Positions 34,455 to 42,286 of a stretch of DNA of 64,000 nt are shown here, in pieces. Location: contig OZ220687.1 of the NCBI GenBank assembly GCA_965116465.1, positions 2,604,001 through 2,668,000 of the forward strand, in the 5' to 3' direction. The notes under the pieces are model-generated. The model searched no databases. It was not told the origin of the DNA and worked only from the letters and a program-made list of their open reading frames with translations. This DNA is from VXNF01 sp965116465. GTDB taxonomy: Bacteria; Actinomycetota; Acidimicrobiia; Acidimicrobiales; CATQHL01. Within the stretch, counting starts at the first letter, position 1. Each line of letters starts with the position of its first letter. Position numbers and translations under genes: made by a program.

Positions 34455-36497
34455 CTAACCGGCCGCCTCGAAGTCCTGGATCCGCACGAGACCGTTGCCG
34501 GTGAGGGCGCGTGGCAGCGTGAGGAAGTCCGCGTGGGCGTAGTCGAGGCCGGTCCAGGCGATGGGATGGATCGGGTAGTCCTCGGCGTAGATCCGCTGGA
34601 TCGTCAGGGCCGCCTCCTCCATCGTGGCGGGGTTGATCACGGCCTCCAGGGCGGCGTTCAACTCGTCGTTGGCGTACCCGAACCAGTTCAGGAACCCGCC
34701 GACGCCGCCGTAGATGAAGCCGTAGTAGTTGGCGTCGTAGTAGGCCGGCGTGTCGATCACGTCCACGAAGAACTGGAGCTCGCCTGTCCGGCCGTACTTG
34801 CGGCCGTCGAAGGTGGCCCGCGGCTGCTTCTCGATGGCGAGGTCGAAGCCCGCCTCGCGGAACGAGTTCTGCACCAGGATGGCGATCTCCTCGTCCAGCG
34901 GCAGGCCGTCCGCATACGCCAGGGTGAGCGGCGCGTCGAGGCCCGAGAGGACCGCCCCGGCCGCCTCGACGTCGTAGCCCCGGAAGAACTCGTTGGTGTA
35001 GCCCGGCACCGGCGGGATCAGGATTGAGTCCCACAGCACGGCGTCGCCCTGGAAGACCACGTCGATGATGTCCTGGTAGGGGATCGCCTGGGCGATCGCC
35101 GCCCGCACCGCGGGATCATCGAACGGCGGCTCGTAGGTGAGGGCCAGGAAGGCGCCGGTGGTCGTGAAGATGCGGGAGACCGCCACGCCGTCCGTGGTCT
35201 TCGCCTGCTCGACTCCGAGCGTCGTCAACTCGGCTGCGAACGCCACGTCGCCGGCGAGCAGCAGCTGCAGCCGCGAGTTGGCGTCGGGAACGCTGCGCTG
35301 GATGACACGCTTCAGTGCCGGCTGCGGACCCCAGTAGTTCTCGCGGGCCTCGAGGACCATCTCGTCGCCGCCGGGCCCGAACTCCAGCACGCGGTACGGC
35401 CCGAAGCCGGCCACGTTCTGGTTGAGCCACTCGTTGGCGTAGGGGTCCTCGTCGGTGGCGTGGTTCTCCTGCAGGTAGGCGGAGTCGTAGATCGCCAGCC
35501 AGCCCGTGCCCAGCGAGGGCAGCAGCTTGTCGCCGAACAGGCCGCTGATCCGGATCGTGTAGTCGTCGATGATCTCGACCTGGTCGATGCTCGTGAGTCC
35601 GGCAACCAGCAGCCAGAAGGCGCCCGTGGTCCCCGCCGCCATGGCCTTCTCGAGCGACCAGTGCACGTCGGCGGCGGTCATCTCGTTGCCGGCGTCGCTC
35701 ATCACGCCCTGGCGCAGGTGGAACGTGTAGACGCTGCCGTCGTCGGAGATCTCCCAGCTCTCGGCGAGCTCGGGCTTCGCCTGGCCGGCGTTGCCGCCTT
35801 CGAGGCTGGCGTACAGGGCGTCGCGGTCGGCGGGGATCTCCCAGTTCGTGAGGCTGTCGTAGGTGGCGAAGAAGATGCCGACCGACGGGAGGTTGTTCTG
35901 CCCCGGCCCGTCCGGGTTGATGGCCAGCACCGGCCCGGCCAGGGCCAGCACGACCTCCTCGGGCACTGCCGGTGCGGCGGGTGCCGGCGGGGGCGGCTCG
36001 GGCGCGGGTGCGGGCGGCTCCGGCGCCGGAGCGGGTGCCGCGGCCTCGCGTTCGGCGGCCGCTTGGGCCTCGGCCTGGGCCTCCTCCGCGGCGGCCCGTG
36101 CCGAATCGGCCTCGCTCTGGGCGGCGGCGGCCTGCGAGCGCGCCTCGTCGGCGGCCGCCTGGGCCTCGGCCAGCGCCGCTTCGGCCTCGGCGACGGCCTC
36201 CTGGTTGCCCTCGGCGGTGGCCTGCGCCAAGTTGGCCGCGGCCTGGGCCTCCTCGGCGGCGGCGAGCGCCGCGTCCGCTTGAGCGGAGGCCGCCTGCGCG
36301 TCGGCGAGCGCCACGTTGGCTTCGGACTGCGCGGCCCGCGCTTCGCCCAGTGCCGAGTCGGCGGTGCCGGAGGCGCCGTCGTCTGCGGCGCAGGCCGCTG
36401 TCAGCAGCGCCAGCGCGCTCAGGACGGCTACCCACCGCGCCCTTCTCGCCACCCGCTCGCGGCGACTCCTGCTCGACGTTCCAGAGCACTCGTACAT
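34455..36497 (-). CDS. ABC substrate-binding lipoprotein (family 5) with long Ala-rich helix
   Basis: Extracellular binding protein (680 aa) of the dipeptide/oligopeptide/nickel family (SBP_bac_5). The lipobox LTAAC places the lipidated Cys at 36. Unusually, residues about 45-150 form a low-complexity Ala/Glu/Gln helix with repeated AEAQAAA-like heptads, followed by a Pro/Ala linker (about 151-180). The binding domain then runs from about 182 (LAESWEISDDGSVYTFHLRQGV is the family signature). The helix would hold the domain well away from the membrane. ATG at 36497 follows GGGGAG. It is 219 bp after the ATPase gene. Confidence 0.88.
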   Translation of the reverse strand: MYECSGTSSRSRRERVARRARWVAVLSALALLTAACAADDGASGTADSALGEARAAQSEANVALADAQAASAQADAALAAAEEAQAAANLAQATAEGNQEAVAEAEAALAEAQAAADEARSQAAAAQSEADSARAAAEEAQAEAQAAAEREAAAPAPAPEPPAPAPEPPPPAPAAPAVPEEVVLALAGPVLAINPDGPGQNNLPSVGIFFATYDSLTNWEIPADRDALYASLEGGNAGQAKPELAESWEISDDGSVYTFHLRQGVMSDAGNEMTAADVHWSLEKAMAAGTTGAFWLLVAGLTSIDQVEIIDDYTIRISGLFGDKLLPSLGTGWLAIYDSAYLQENHATDEDPYANEWLNQNVAGFGPYRVLEFGPGGDEMVLEARENYWGPQPALKRVIQRSVPDANSRLQLLLAGDVAFAAELTTLGVEQAKTTDGVAVSRIFTTTGAFLALTYEPPFDDPAVRAAIAQAIPYQDIIDVVFQGDAVLWDSILIPPVPGYTNEFFRGYDVEAAGAVLSGLDAPLTLAYADGLPLDEEIAILVQNSFREAGFDLAIEKQPRATFDGRKYGRTGELQFFVDVIDTPAYYDANYYGFIYGGVGGFLNWFGYANDELNAALEAVINPATMEEAALTIQRIYAEDYPIHPIAWTGLDYAHADFLTLPRALTGNGLVRIQDFEAAG

Positions 36498-36716
36498 GTC
36501 TCACTCCCCGTGTGCATCGGCCCCGATGGCCGGTGATTGAATCCGACCGGAGACTCGGGCGTCTGCCGGTCCAGAAATGCCGCCGGAAGGGTAGTCGTCG
36601 AATCGGGTCCGGGCAAAGGGCTGCGGTCCGCCGCGATCCCACCACGGCGGTCGGATCGCAGGGCGCGGGCAGCGCCACGCCGTCGTCGTGTGCCTATCGC
36701 GCCTGCCGTCGTGCCC

Positions 36717-37736
36717 TCACACTGCGTCTGCGATTCCTGGTGCGGTGCTCTCCCGCTCGACGAGAATGCAGGCGGCGGTGTGATCCGGCGTCGCCTCGAC
36801 CAGAGCGGGCTGCGCTTCGTGGCAGGCGCGCGTGACCAACGGGCAGCGCGCCGTGAACACGCAGCCGGAGGGCCGTTCGGTGCTGCTCACCTCGCCCCGC
36901 ACGACGCTCGCGGCGGGCGCCACGTCGGGGTCCACCGACAGCTCGGCGCCGATCAGGAACTCGGTGTAGGGGTGCTTCGGGTTGGACAGGACCTCGTCGG
37001 TGGGGCCGACCTCCACGAGACGACCCAGGTACATGACCGCCACCCGCTCGCAGACGGCCCGGATCGCCTTCAGGTCGTGGGAGATGAGGACGTAGGTGAG
37101 GTTCAGCTCCCGCTGCAGGCGCAGCAGCAACCGCAGCACGCCCTCCTGCACGGACACGTCGAGCGAGGCGGTCGGCTCGTCGAGGATGAGCACCCGCGGC
37201 GACGTCGCCAGCGCTCTGGCGATGTTGACCCGCTGCTGCTGCCCCCCGGAGAGTTCGTGGGGATAGCGGCTCGCCAGATCCGGCGAGAGCGCCACCTGCT
37301 CCAGCAGCTCGTGGACCCGCCTCGCCAGGTCTGTTCCACGCAGATCGGTGTGCAGCACCAGGGGCTCGGCGACCGCCTCCCAGACGCGGTAACGGGGGTC
37401 CAGCGACTCGTAGGGCTCCTGGAAGACGATCTGCATCTCACTGCGCCACGACCGGAGCGCCTTGGCCGGGGCGTCGGTGATGGAGCGGCCGAGCACCTCG
37501 ATCCTGCCCGAATCAACCGGGGTGAGTCCCAGGATGCAGCGGGCCACCGTCGACTTCCCCGAGCCGCTCTCGCCGACGATGCCGAGGGTCCGCCCGTAGG
37601 GCACCGTCAAGCCGACATCCTCAGCGGCCACCACGTCGGGCACGCCACGCCGGGTGCCGAAGGTCTTGTTGAGACCTTCGACGGCGATGGCGACCGCCCC
37701 GTCGCTTGCTGCGGAGTCGTGAGGCCCGTCGCTCAT
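36717..37736 (-). CDS. ABC transporter ATP-binding protein (OppF/DppF-like)
   Basis: Second ATPase of the oligopeptide-type importer, 339 aa. Walker A GESGSGKS, Q-loop FQEPYESLDPR, signature LSGGQQQR and Walker B VLILDEPT are intact. The C-terminal oligo_HPY extension (HPYTEFLIGAELSVDP and cysteines in GCVFTARCPLVTRAC) is present and usually binds the partner or an Fe-S cluster. ATG overlaps the preceding ATPase stop by 4 nt. After its stop a 219-bp gap (36498-36716) without a gene precedes the binding-protein gene; I see only its Shine-Dalgarno there. Confidence 0.92.
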   Translation of the reverse strand: MSDGPHDSAASDGAVAIAVEGLNKTFGTRRGVPDVVAAEDVGLTVPYGRTLGIVGESGSGKSTVARCILGLTPVDSGRIEVLGRSITDAPAKALRSWRSEMQIVFQEPYESLDPRYRVWEAVAEPLVLHTDLRGTDLARRVHELLEQVALSPDLASRYPHELSGGQQQRVNIARALATSPRVLILDEPTASLDVSVQEGVLRLLLRLQRELNLTYVLISHDLKAIRAVCERVAVMYLGRLVEVGPTDEVLSNPKHPYTEFLIGAELSVDPDVAPAASVVRGEVSSTERPSGCVFTARCPLVTRACHEAQPALVEATPDHTAACILVERESTAPGIADAV

Positions 37737-38557
37737 CGGTCGGCGCTCCCCGCTCGCTCCTGGCGCAACTCGCGCAGGTCCGACGCGGCGATGAGGCGTC
37801 TGGTGTAGTCGTGATGCGGCGAGAGCAGGACCCGGCGCATGTCCCCGTCCTCCACGACCCGCCCGTCGTGCATGACCGAGACCGAGTCGCAGTACTGGGC
37901 GATGATGCCCAGGTCGTGGGTAATAATCAGAACCGACAGCGACAACTCCGACTGCAGGAAGGCGATCAACTCCAGGATCTGGCGCTGGATCGTGGCGTCG
38001 AGACCGGTGGTGGGCTCATCGGCGATCAACACCTCCGGATCGCAGAGCAGCGCCGTGGCGATCACGGCCCGCTGCGCCAGGCCGCCGCTCAACTCATGGG
38101 GGTACGAGCGGGCGATCCTGTCCACGTCGTCGATGCCGACCAGGCGGAGTCGCTCGCGGATCCGGGCGGCGCGCCCGGCGCGGTCCAGGTCCAGATGCGC
38201 CTTCAGCACGTTGGCCATCTGGGTCTCGACGGTGATCATCGGGTACAGCGCGGTCCGGGGGTTCTGGAACACCATGCCGATCGATGCGCCGCGCAACTCC
38301 CGTAGCTCGTCGGCGTCGAGGCCGAGCAGTTCCCGGCCGCCGAGTTGCACCGAGCCGGCAGTAACCCGCCCACCCGGAGGCAGGAGCCCGATCACCGAAC
38401 GCGCCGTCATCGACTTCCCCGAGCCGGTCTCGCCCACGAGCCCGTGCATCCGGCCCCTCTCGAGGGCGAGGCCGACGCCGTCCAGCACCGGGGTGACGCC
38501 GTCGCGCCCGTCGATCTCGACGCTCAGGTCCCTCACCACGAGGGCCGGTCCGGTCAC
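37733..38557 (-). CDS. ABC transporter ATP-binding protein (OppD/DppD-like)
   Basis: First ATPase, 274 aa. Walker A GETGSGKS, Q-loop FQNPRTALYP, signature LSGGLAQR (Leu-Ala in place of the common Gln-Gln), Walker B VLIADEPTTGLD and H-loop THD are complete. The usual C-terminal oligo_HPY Cys-rich tail is short here, and the protein ends soon after DYTRRLIAASDL. GTG at 38557 is chosen because it overlaps the permease stop by 4 nt; the frame stays open further upstream inside the permease gene. Confidence 0.9.
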   Translation of the reverse strand: MTGPALVVRDLSVEIDGRDGVTPVLDGVGLALERGRMHGLVGETGSGKSMTARSVIGLLPPGGRVTAGSVQLGGRELLGLDADELRELRGASIGMVFQNPRTALYPMITVETQMANVLKAHLDLDRAGRAARIRERLRLVGIDDVDRIARSYPHELSGGLAQRAVIATALLCDPEVLIADEPTTGLDATIQRQILELIAFLQSELSLSVLIITHDLGIIAQYCDSVSVMHDGRVVEDGDMRRVLLSPHHDYTRRLIAASDLRELRQERAGSADR

Positions 38558-39465
38558 CGCAGGTGCACCTCCCGGGCCTGCTCGATCCCCTCGCTGAGCA
38601 GGTTGAAGGCGAACACCGCGAAGGCCAGGAAAATGCCGGGGAAGATCGAGATCCACCACTGGCCCGTGGTGATGTAGCTGGCGCCGCCGAGGATCATCGA
38701 ACCCCACTCGGGCGTCGGCACCTGCACCCCCACACCCAGGTAGGCCAGGCCGGCCAACGTCAGGATCCCGTAGCCCATCGAGACGCCGAACTGCACGACC
38801 GCGGGACCGAGCGAGTTCGGCAGCACGTGGCGGAACACGAGACGCGTCGTGGAGTTCCCCAGCGCCACCGCGGCCTGGATGTAGCGCTGCTCGCGGACGG
38901 TCAGCACGCGGCTGCGGACCAGCCGCAGGAACACCGGAGCGTTCACGAAGGCCAGGACGAACACCACGTTGGTCAGGCTGTTGCCGCCCAGGGACACGAG
39001 GGCGATCGCCAGGATCAGCAGCGGGAAGGCCTGCACGACGTCGGCGAGGCGCATCGAGGCCTCGCCCATGAGCCGCCGGGAGAAGCCGGCGGCCACTCCC
39101 AGCACGATGCCGATCAGCGCGCCGAGGCCGACGCCGAGCACCACGATGGTCAGGTCGATCCGGGGGGCGTGGAACACCCGCACGAAGATGTCGAACCCCG
39201 AGCGGTCGGTCCCGAACGGGTGCCGGGCGCTCGGCGGCAGCAGCGCCTCACGCGGGTTGGCGATCTCGGCACCGAACTGCCAGATCGCCGGGACCACGTA
39301 GGCACCCAGCGCCAGTACGAAGATGATGAACGCACCCCACAGCAGCGGGGGGTTCAGGCTCCTCCGCAGCCGCTTGGCGAAGCTCTCGGCGTGCCGCGGC
39401 AGCACGAACTCGGCCGCGACGCCGTCCGTCTCCGGCGGGGAGTTCGTCTCCGGCGGGGGGCTCAC
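38554..39465 (-). CDS. ABC transporter permease (OppC/DppC-like)
   Basis: Inner-membrane permease of 303 aa with about six helices. A longer cytosolic N-terminus (about 35 residues) precedes helix 1, as is normal for the C-type permease. HPFGTDRSGFDIFVRVFHAPR and the EAA-loop region (ALGNSTTRLVFRHVLPNSLGP) contact the ATPase. GTG at 39465 overlaps the upstream permease stop by 4 nt. Confidence 0.92.
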   Translation of the reverse strand: MSPPPETNSPPETDGVAAEFVLPRHAESFAKRLRRSLNPPLLWGAFIIFVLALGAYVVPAIWQFGAEIANPREALLPPSARHPFGTDRSGFDIFVRVFHAPRIDLTIVVLGVGLGALIGIVLGVAAGFSRRLMGEASMRLADVVQAFPLLILAIALVSLGGNSLTNVVFVLAFVNAPVFLRLVRSRVLTVREQRYIQAAVALGNSTTRLVFRHVLPNSLGPAVVQFGVSMGYGILTLAGLAYLGVGVQVPTPEWGSMILGGASYITTGQWWISIFPGIFLAFAVFAFNLLSEGIEQAREVHLR

Positions 39466-40481
39466 AGCCGCACCCGGGGATCGATGACCCGGTAGAGCAG
39501 ATCAACCACGAAGAAGATGGCCACCGACAGCGCGCCCGCCACGAGCACGAACCCCTGCACGGCGGGGAAGTCGCTCTGACGGATGGCGTTGACGGCGTAC
39601 TGGGCCGCCCCACCCCAGGAGAACACCGTCTCGACCAGCACGGCGCTGCCCAGCAGCACGCTGAAGAGGATTCCCACGAAGGTCACCACCGGGGGAAGGG
39701 CGCCGCGCGTGGCGTACACCCAGAGCTTGCCCCTCGACAGGCCACAGGCGCGCCCGAAGAGGATGGAGTCCGATGTCAGTGATTCGATGGCGGCCGAGCG
39801 GGCCAGGCGGGCGATGGGTGCGGTGAAGATGAGCACCATCGTCATGAGTGGCAGCCAGATGTGGTGCAGGGATGCCCTGAACGCCTCGCCGTTCAGCGTG
39901 ATCATCGCGTCGAAGAGCGCCGCGCCGGTGACGTCGCGGGGGGCGGGCCCGCCCGGAGACAGCTGTCCCGTGGGGCCGGGGGCGATGTCGAACTTGAAGA
40001 AGAACACGAACAGCAGAACGAGTCCCAGCCAGAAGTCGGGCACCGAGAGCGCGGAGAAACTGCCGAAGCGGACCGCCCTGTCGCCGCCCCTGCCCCGCCG
40101 ATGGGCCGCGTAGCTGCCCAGCGCCAGACCGAAGACGAGGGCGAAGGCCAGGGCCAGCACGACGAGCTCCAGCGTGGCGGGCATCCGGTCGGCCAGATCG
40201 GTGGTGACCGGGCGATCGGTGAACAGCGACGTGCCCAGATCGCCGCGGATGGTGTCGCCGAGGAAGTCGGCGTACTGGGCACCCAGCGGCTGGTCCGTGC
40301 CGAGTTGGGCCCGGACGTTGGCGATCACCTCCTCTGTGGCGAAGGATCCGGCGACCAGATACGCGGGGTCGCCGCCGGCCAGGCGGGTGAGGAAGAAAGT
40401 CGCCGTCGCCACGCCGAATAGGATCGGAATCATGAAGAGGACGCGCTTGATGATGAGCCACGCCCATTGCCGCGCCCTCAC
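39462..40481 (-). CDS. ABC transporter permease (OppB/DppB-like)
   Basis: First gene of the importer, 339 aa, with about six helices and the B-type permease layout: long periplasmic region after helix 1 containing GDPAYLVAGSFATEE, LGTDQPLGAQYADFL and GDLGTSLFTDRPV, then the coupling segment ARACGLSRGKLWVYATRGALPP. The open frame continues 31 codons upstream, but GTG at 40481 sits 7 nt after GGGAGG and matches family N-termini. Heads the leftward block and is divergent from the ICL/PEP-mutase-family gene. Confidence 0.92.
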   Translation of the reverse strand: MRARQWAWLIIKRVLFMIPILFGVATATFFLTRLAGGDPAYLVAGSFATEEVIANVRAQLGTDQPLGAQYADFLGDTIRGDLGTSLFTDRPVTTDLADRMPATLELVVLALAFALVFGLALGSYAAHRRGRGGDRAVRFGSFSALSVPDFWLGLVLLFVFFFKFDIAPGPTGQLSPGGPAPRDVTGAALFDAMITLNGEAFRASLHHIWLPLMTMVLIFTAPIARLARSAAIESLTSDSILFGRACGLSRGKLWVYATRGALPPVVTFVGILFSVLLGSAVLVETVFSWGGAAQYAVNAIRQSDFPAVQGFVLVAGALSVAIFFVVDLLYRVIDPRVRL

Positions 40482-40595
40482 GACAGTGCCTCCCGCACGA
40501 GTCGCAACCGTACTCCCGGCGCCCGATGCGCGGGGAAACCGCTCCGGCGCGGCCCCGTCGGTGGCCGGCGGCAACGCTTCGGTCCGGCCGCTCTG

Positions 40596-41531
40596 ATGGT
40601 CTCCCCGGAGACTGCCGGCATTCCTCGCGGGGTCGGGGGGCCGCCGGCTCCGTCAGGGAGGGCCGCCCTGCGGTCGCTGCTCGAGGGTCCGCAGGCAACG
40701 ATCGTGGTGGGCGCGGTGAACGCCCTGTCGGCCCGCCTGGTGGAGCGGGCAGGCTTCGACTGCTGCTTCGTGACCGGGGCGGGGCTCGCCAACTCGCAGT
40801 TCGGACTGCCCGACATCGGTCTCGTCTCGATGACCGAGGTGGTGGACGAGGCCGCCAGGATCTGCGATGCCGTCGACATCCCGGTCATCGTGGATGCCGA
40901 CACCGGCTTCGGCGGGCCGCTGTCGGTGATGCGCACGGTCCACCTCCTCGAGAAGGCGGGCGCTGCCGCCGTCCAGATCGAGGACCAGGCGATGCCGAAG
41001 CGGTGCGGGCACTTCGCCGGGCAGCGGCTCGTGGAGCCCGCCGAGATGCTCTCCCGGATCGACGCCGCGCTCAGTGCCCGCGCCGATCCCGACCTGGTCC
41101 TGATCGCCCGGACCGACGCCCGCTCGGTGCTGGGCTTCGACGAGGCGATCCGCCGGGCGCGCCTGTATGCGGAGGCGGGAGCCGACGTCATCTTCGTGGA
41201 GGCGCCGCGGACGGTCGAGGAGATGCGCCGGATTCCCGCCGAGCTGGGGGGCACGCCGGTGCTCCTCAACGTGGTGGAGGGAGGCAAGACCCCGCAGTTG
41301 CCCCGCGAGCAGTTGCAGGAGATGGGCTACCGGTTGATCCTGCACGCCAACCTGCTGCTGCGGGTCATGCTCAAGGCCGGTGAGGACGCCCTGGCGCATC
41401 TCCACGAGCACGGCGACTCCGTGGAGTTGGGCGACCGGGTGCTCGGATGGGCGCAGCGTCAGGCCCTCGTGGATCTGGAGCGGTTCGACGACCTCGAGAA
41501 TCGACTGAGCAATGAATCGGCTGAGCAGTGA
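40596..41531 (+). CDS. Isocitrate lyase/PEP mutase-superfamily lyase
   Basis: TIM-barrel enzyme of 311 aa that cleaves or rearranges an alpha-carboxylate C-C (or P-C) bond. VDADTGFGGP supplies the Mg-binding aspartates, and K135-R-C137-G-H139 is the catalytic loop of the lyase branch (2-methylisocitrate lyase-like), which argues against a phosphonomutase. ATG at 40596 gives the expected length. A run of four 16-bp repeats crosses its stop codon, so the last eight or so residues (LSNESAEQ) are repeat-encoded. Next to an isochorismatase-like hydrolase gene, 41 bp downstream. Confidence 0.85.
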   Translation: MVSPETAGIPRGVGGPPAPSGRAALRSLLEGPQATIVVGAVNALSARLVERAGFDCCFVTGAGLANSQFGLPDIGLVSMTEVVDEAARICDAVDIPVIVDADTGFGGPLSVMRTVHLLEKAGAAAVQIEDQAMPKRCGHFAGQRLVEPAEMLSRIDAALSARADPDLVLIARTDARSVLGFDEAIRRARLYAEAGADVIFVEAPRTVEEMRRIPAELGGTPVLLNVVEGGKTPQLPREQLQEMGYRLILHANLLLRVMLKAGEDALAHLHEHGDSVELGDRVLGWAQRQALVDLERFDDLENRLSNESAEQ

Positions 41532-41561
41532 ATCAACCAAGCGATGAGTCGACCGAGTAAC
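41498..41561 (+). repeat. Four imperfect 16-bp tandem repeats across a stop codon
   Basis: Units at 41498-41513, 41514-41529, 41530-41545 and 41546-41561 follow the pattern GARTCRRCYRAGYRAY (first unit GAATCGACTGAGCAAT). They begin inside the lyase gene, pass over its TGA (41529-41531) and end at the Shine-Dalgarno of the next gene (GGGAG at 41563-41567). Since 16 is not a multiple of 3, copy-number change would shift the C-terminal frame and the gene spacing. Units 1-2 are most alike; units 3-4 have diverged. Confidence 0.85.
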
Positions 41562-41572
41562 AGGGAGACCCC

Positions 41573-42286
41573 ATGAGCGGGCAGACCGAGGATCGGCGGT
41601 CGTGGCTGGCTTCGATCCCCGGAGACGACCTCGACGTGTACGAACTATCGGGATTCGGCGGGCCCTCGGGTTTCGGCGAGCGTCCCGCACTGCTCGTCAT
41701 CGACGTGCAGTACCGCACAGCCGGCGACAGGCCGGTGCCGATCCGTGAAGCCATCACCACCATGTACCCGACGGCCTGCGGCGACAGGGCGTGGGCGGCG
41801 ATCCCGCACATCGCCCGCCTCCTCGGTGCGGCGCGCGAGGCCGGCATCCCGATCGTGTACCCGTACGTGGCACCCAAGAAGGCGGTCGACGCGGGCCGCT
41901 TCGGGAGTATCAACCCGGCGATCACCTCGATCGGCGAGCGCGGCTACGAGTTCGTGGCCGAGGTGGCACCGGAGGAGAGCGACGTGCTGCTTCCCAAGCG
42001 ACACGCCAGCGCCTTCTTCGGCACGGCTCTGGTGAGCTACCTCGTGGACTTCGGGGTGGACACCGTGATCCTCGCCGGATGCACCACGAGCGGTTGCATC
42101 CGCGCCACGGCCGTGGATGCGTTCTCCTACAACTTCCGCACGATCGTCCCCGAGGAGTGCGTCTATGACCGCATCGGTGCCAGCCACGACGTGGGGCTGT
42201 TCGACCTCGACGCCAAGTACGCCGACGTCATGGAGACAGATGCGGTCATCGATCGGCTCAGGGAGTTGACGGCTCCGTCTCGCTGA
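41573..42286 (+). CDS. Isochorismatase-family cysteine hydrolase (N-carbamoylsarcosine amidase-like)
   Basis: Cysteine hydrolase of 237 aa. The catalytic triad is D44 (LLVIDVQ), K142 (LPKRHASAFFGT) and C175 (GCTTSGCIRATAVDA). The HASAFFGT and TTSGCIRATAVDAFS patterns match N-carbamoylsarcosine amidase and nicotinamidase-type amidases rather than the isochorismate lyase group. In creatinine degradation that enzyme follows an ATP-dependent N-methylhydantoinase, and this window also has HyuAB, though 10 kb away and on the other strand. ATG at 41573 follows GGGAG. The 3' end overlaps the convergent MFS gene by 29 nt. Confidence 0.82.
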   Translation: MSGQTEDRRSWLASIPGDDLDVYELSGFGGPSGFGERPALLVIDVQYRTAGDRPVPIREAITTMYPTACGDRAWAAIPHIARLLGAAREAGIPIVYPYVAPKKAVDAGRFGSINPAITSIGERGYEFVAEVAPEESDVLLPKRHASAFFGTALVSYLVDFGVDTVILAGCTTSGCIRATAVDAFSYNFRTIVPEECVYDRIGASHDVGLFDLDAKYADVMETDAVIDRLRELTAPSR

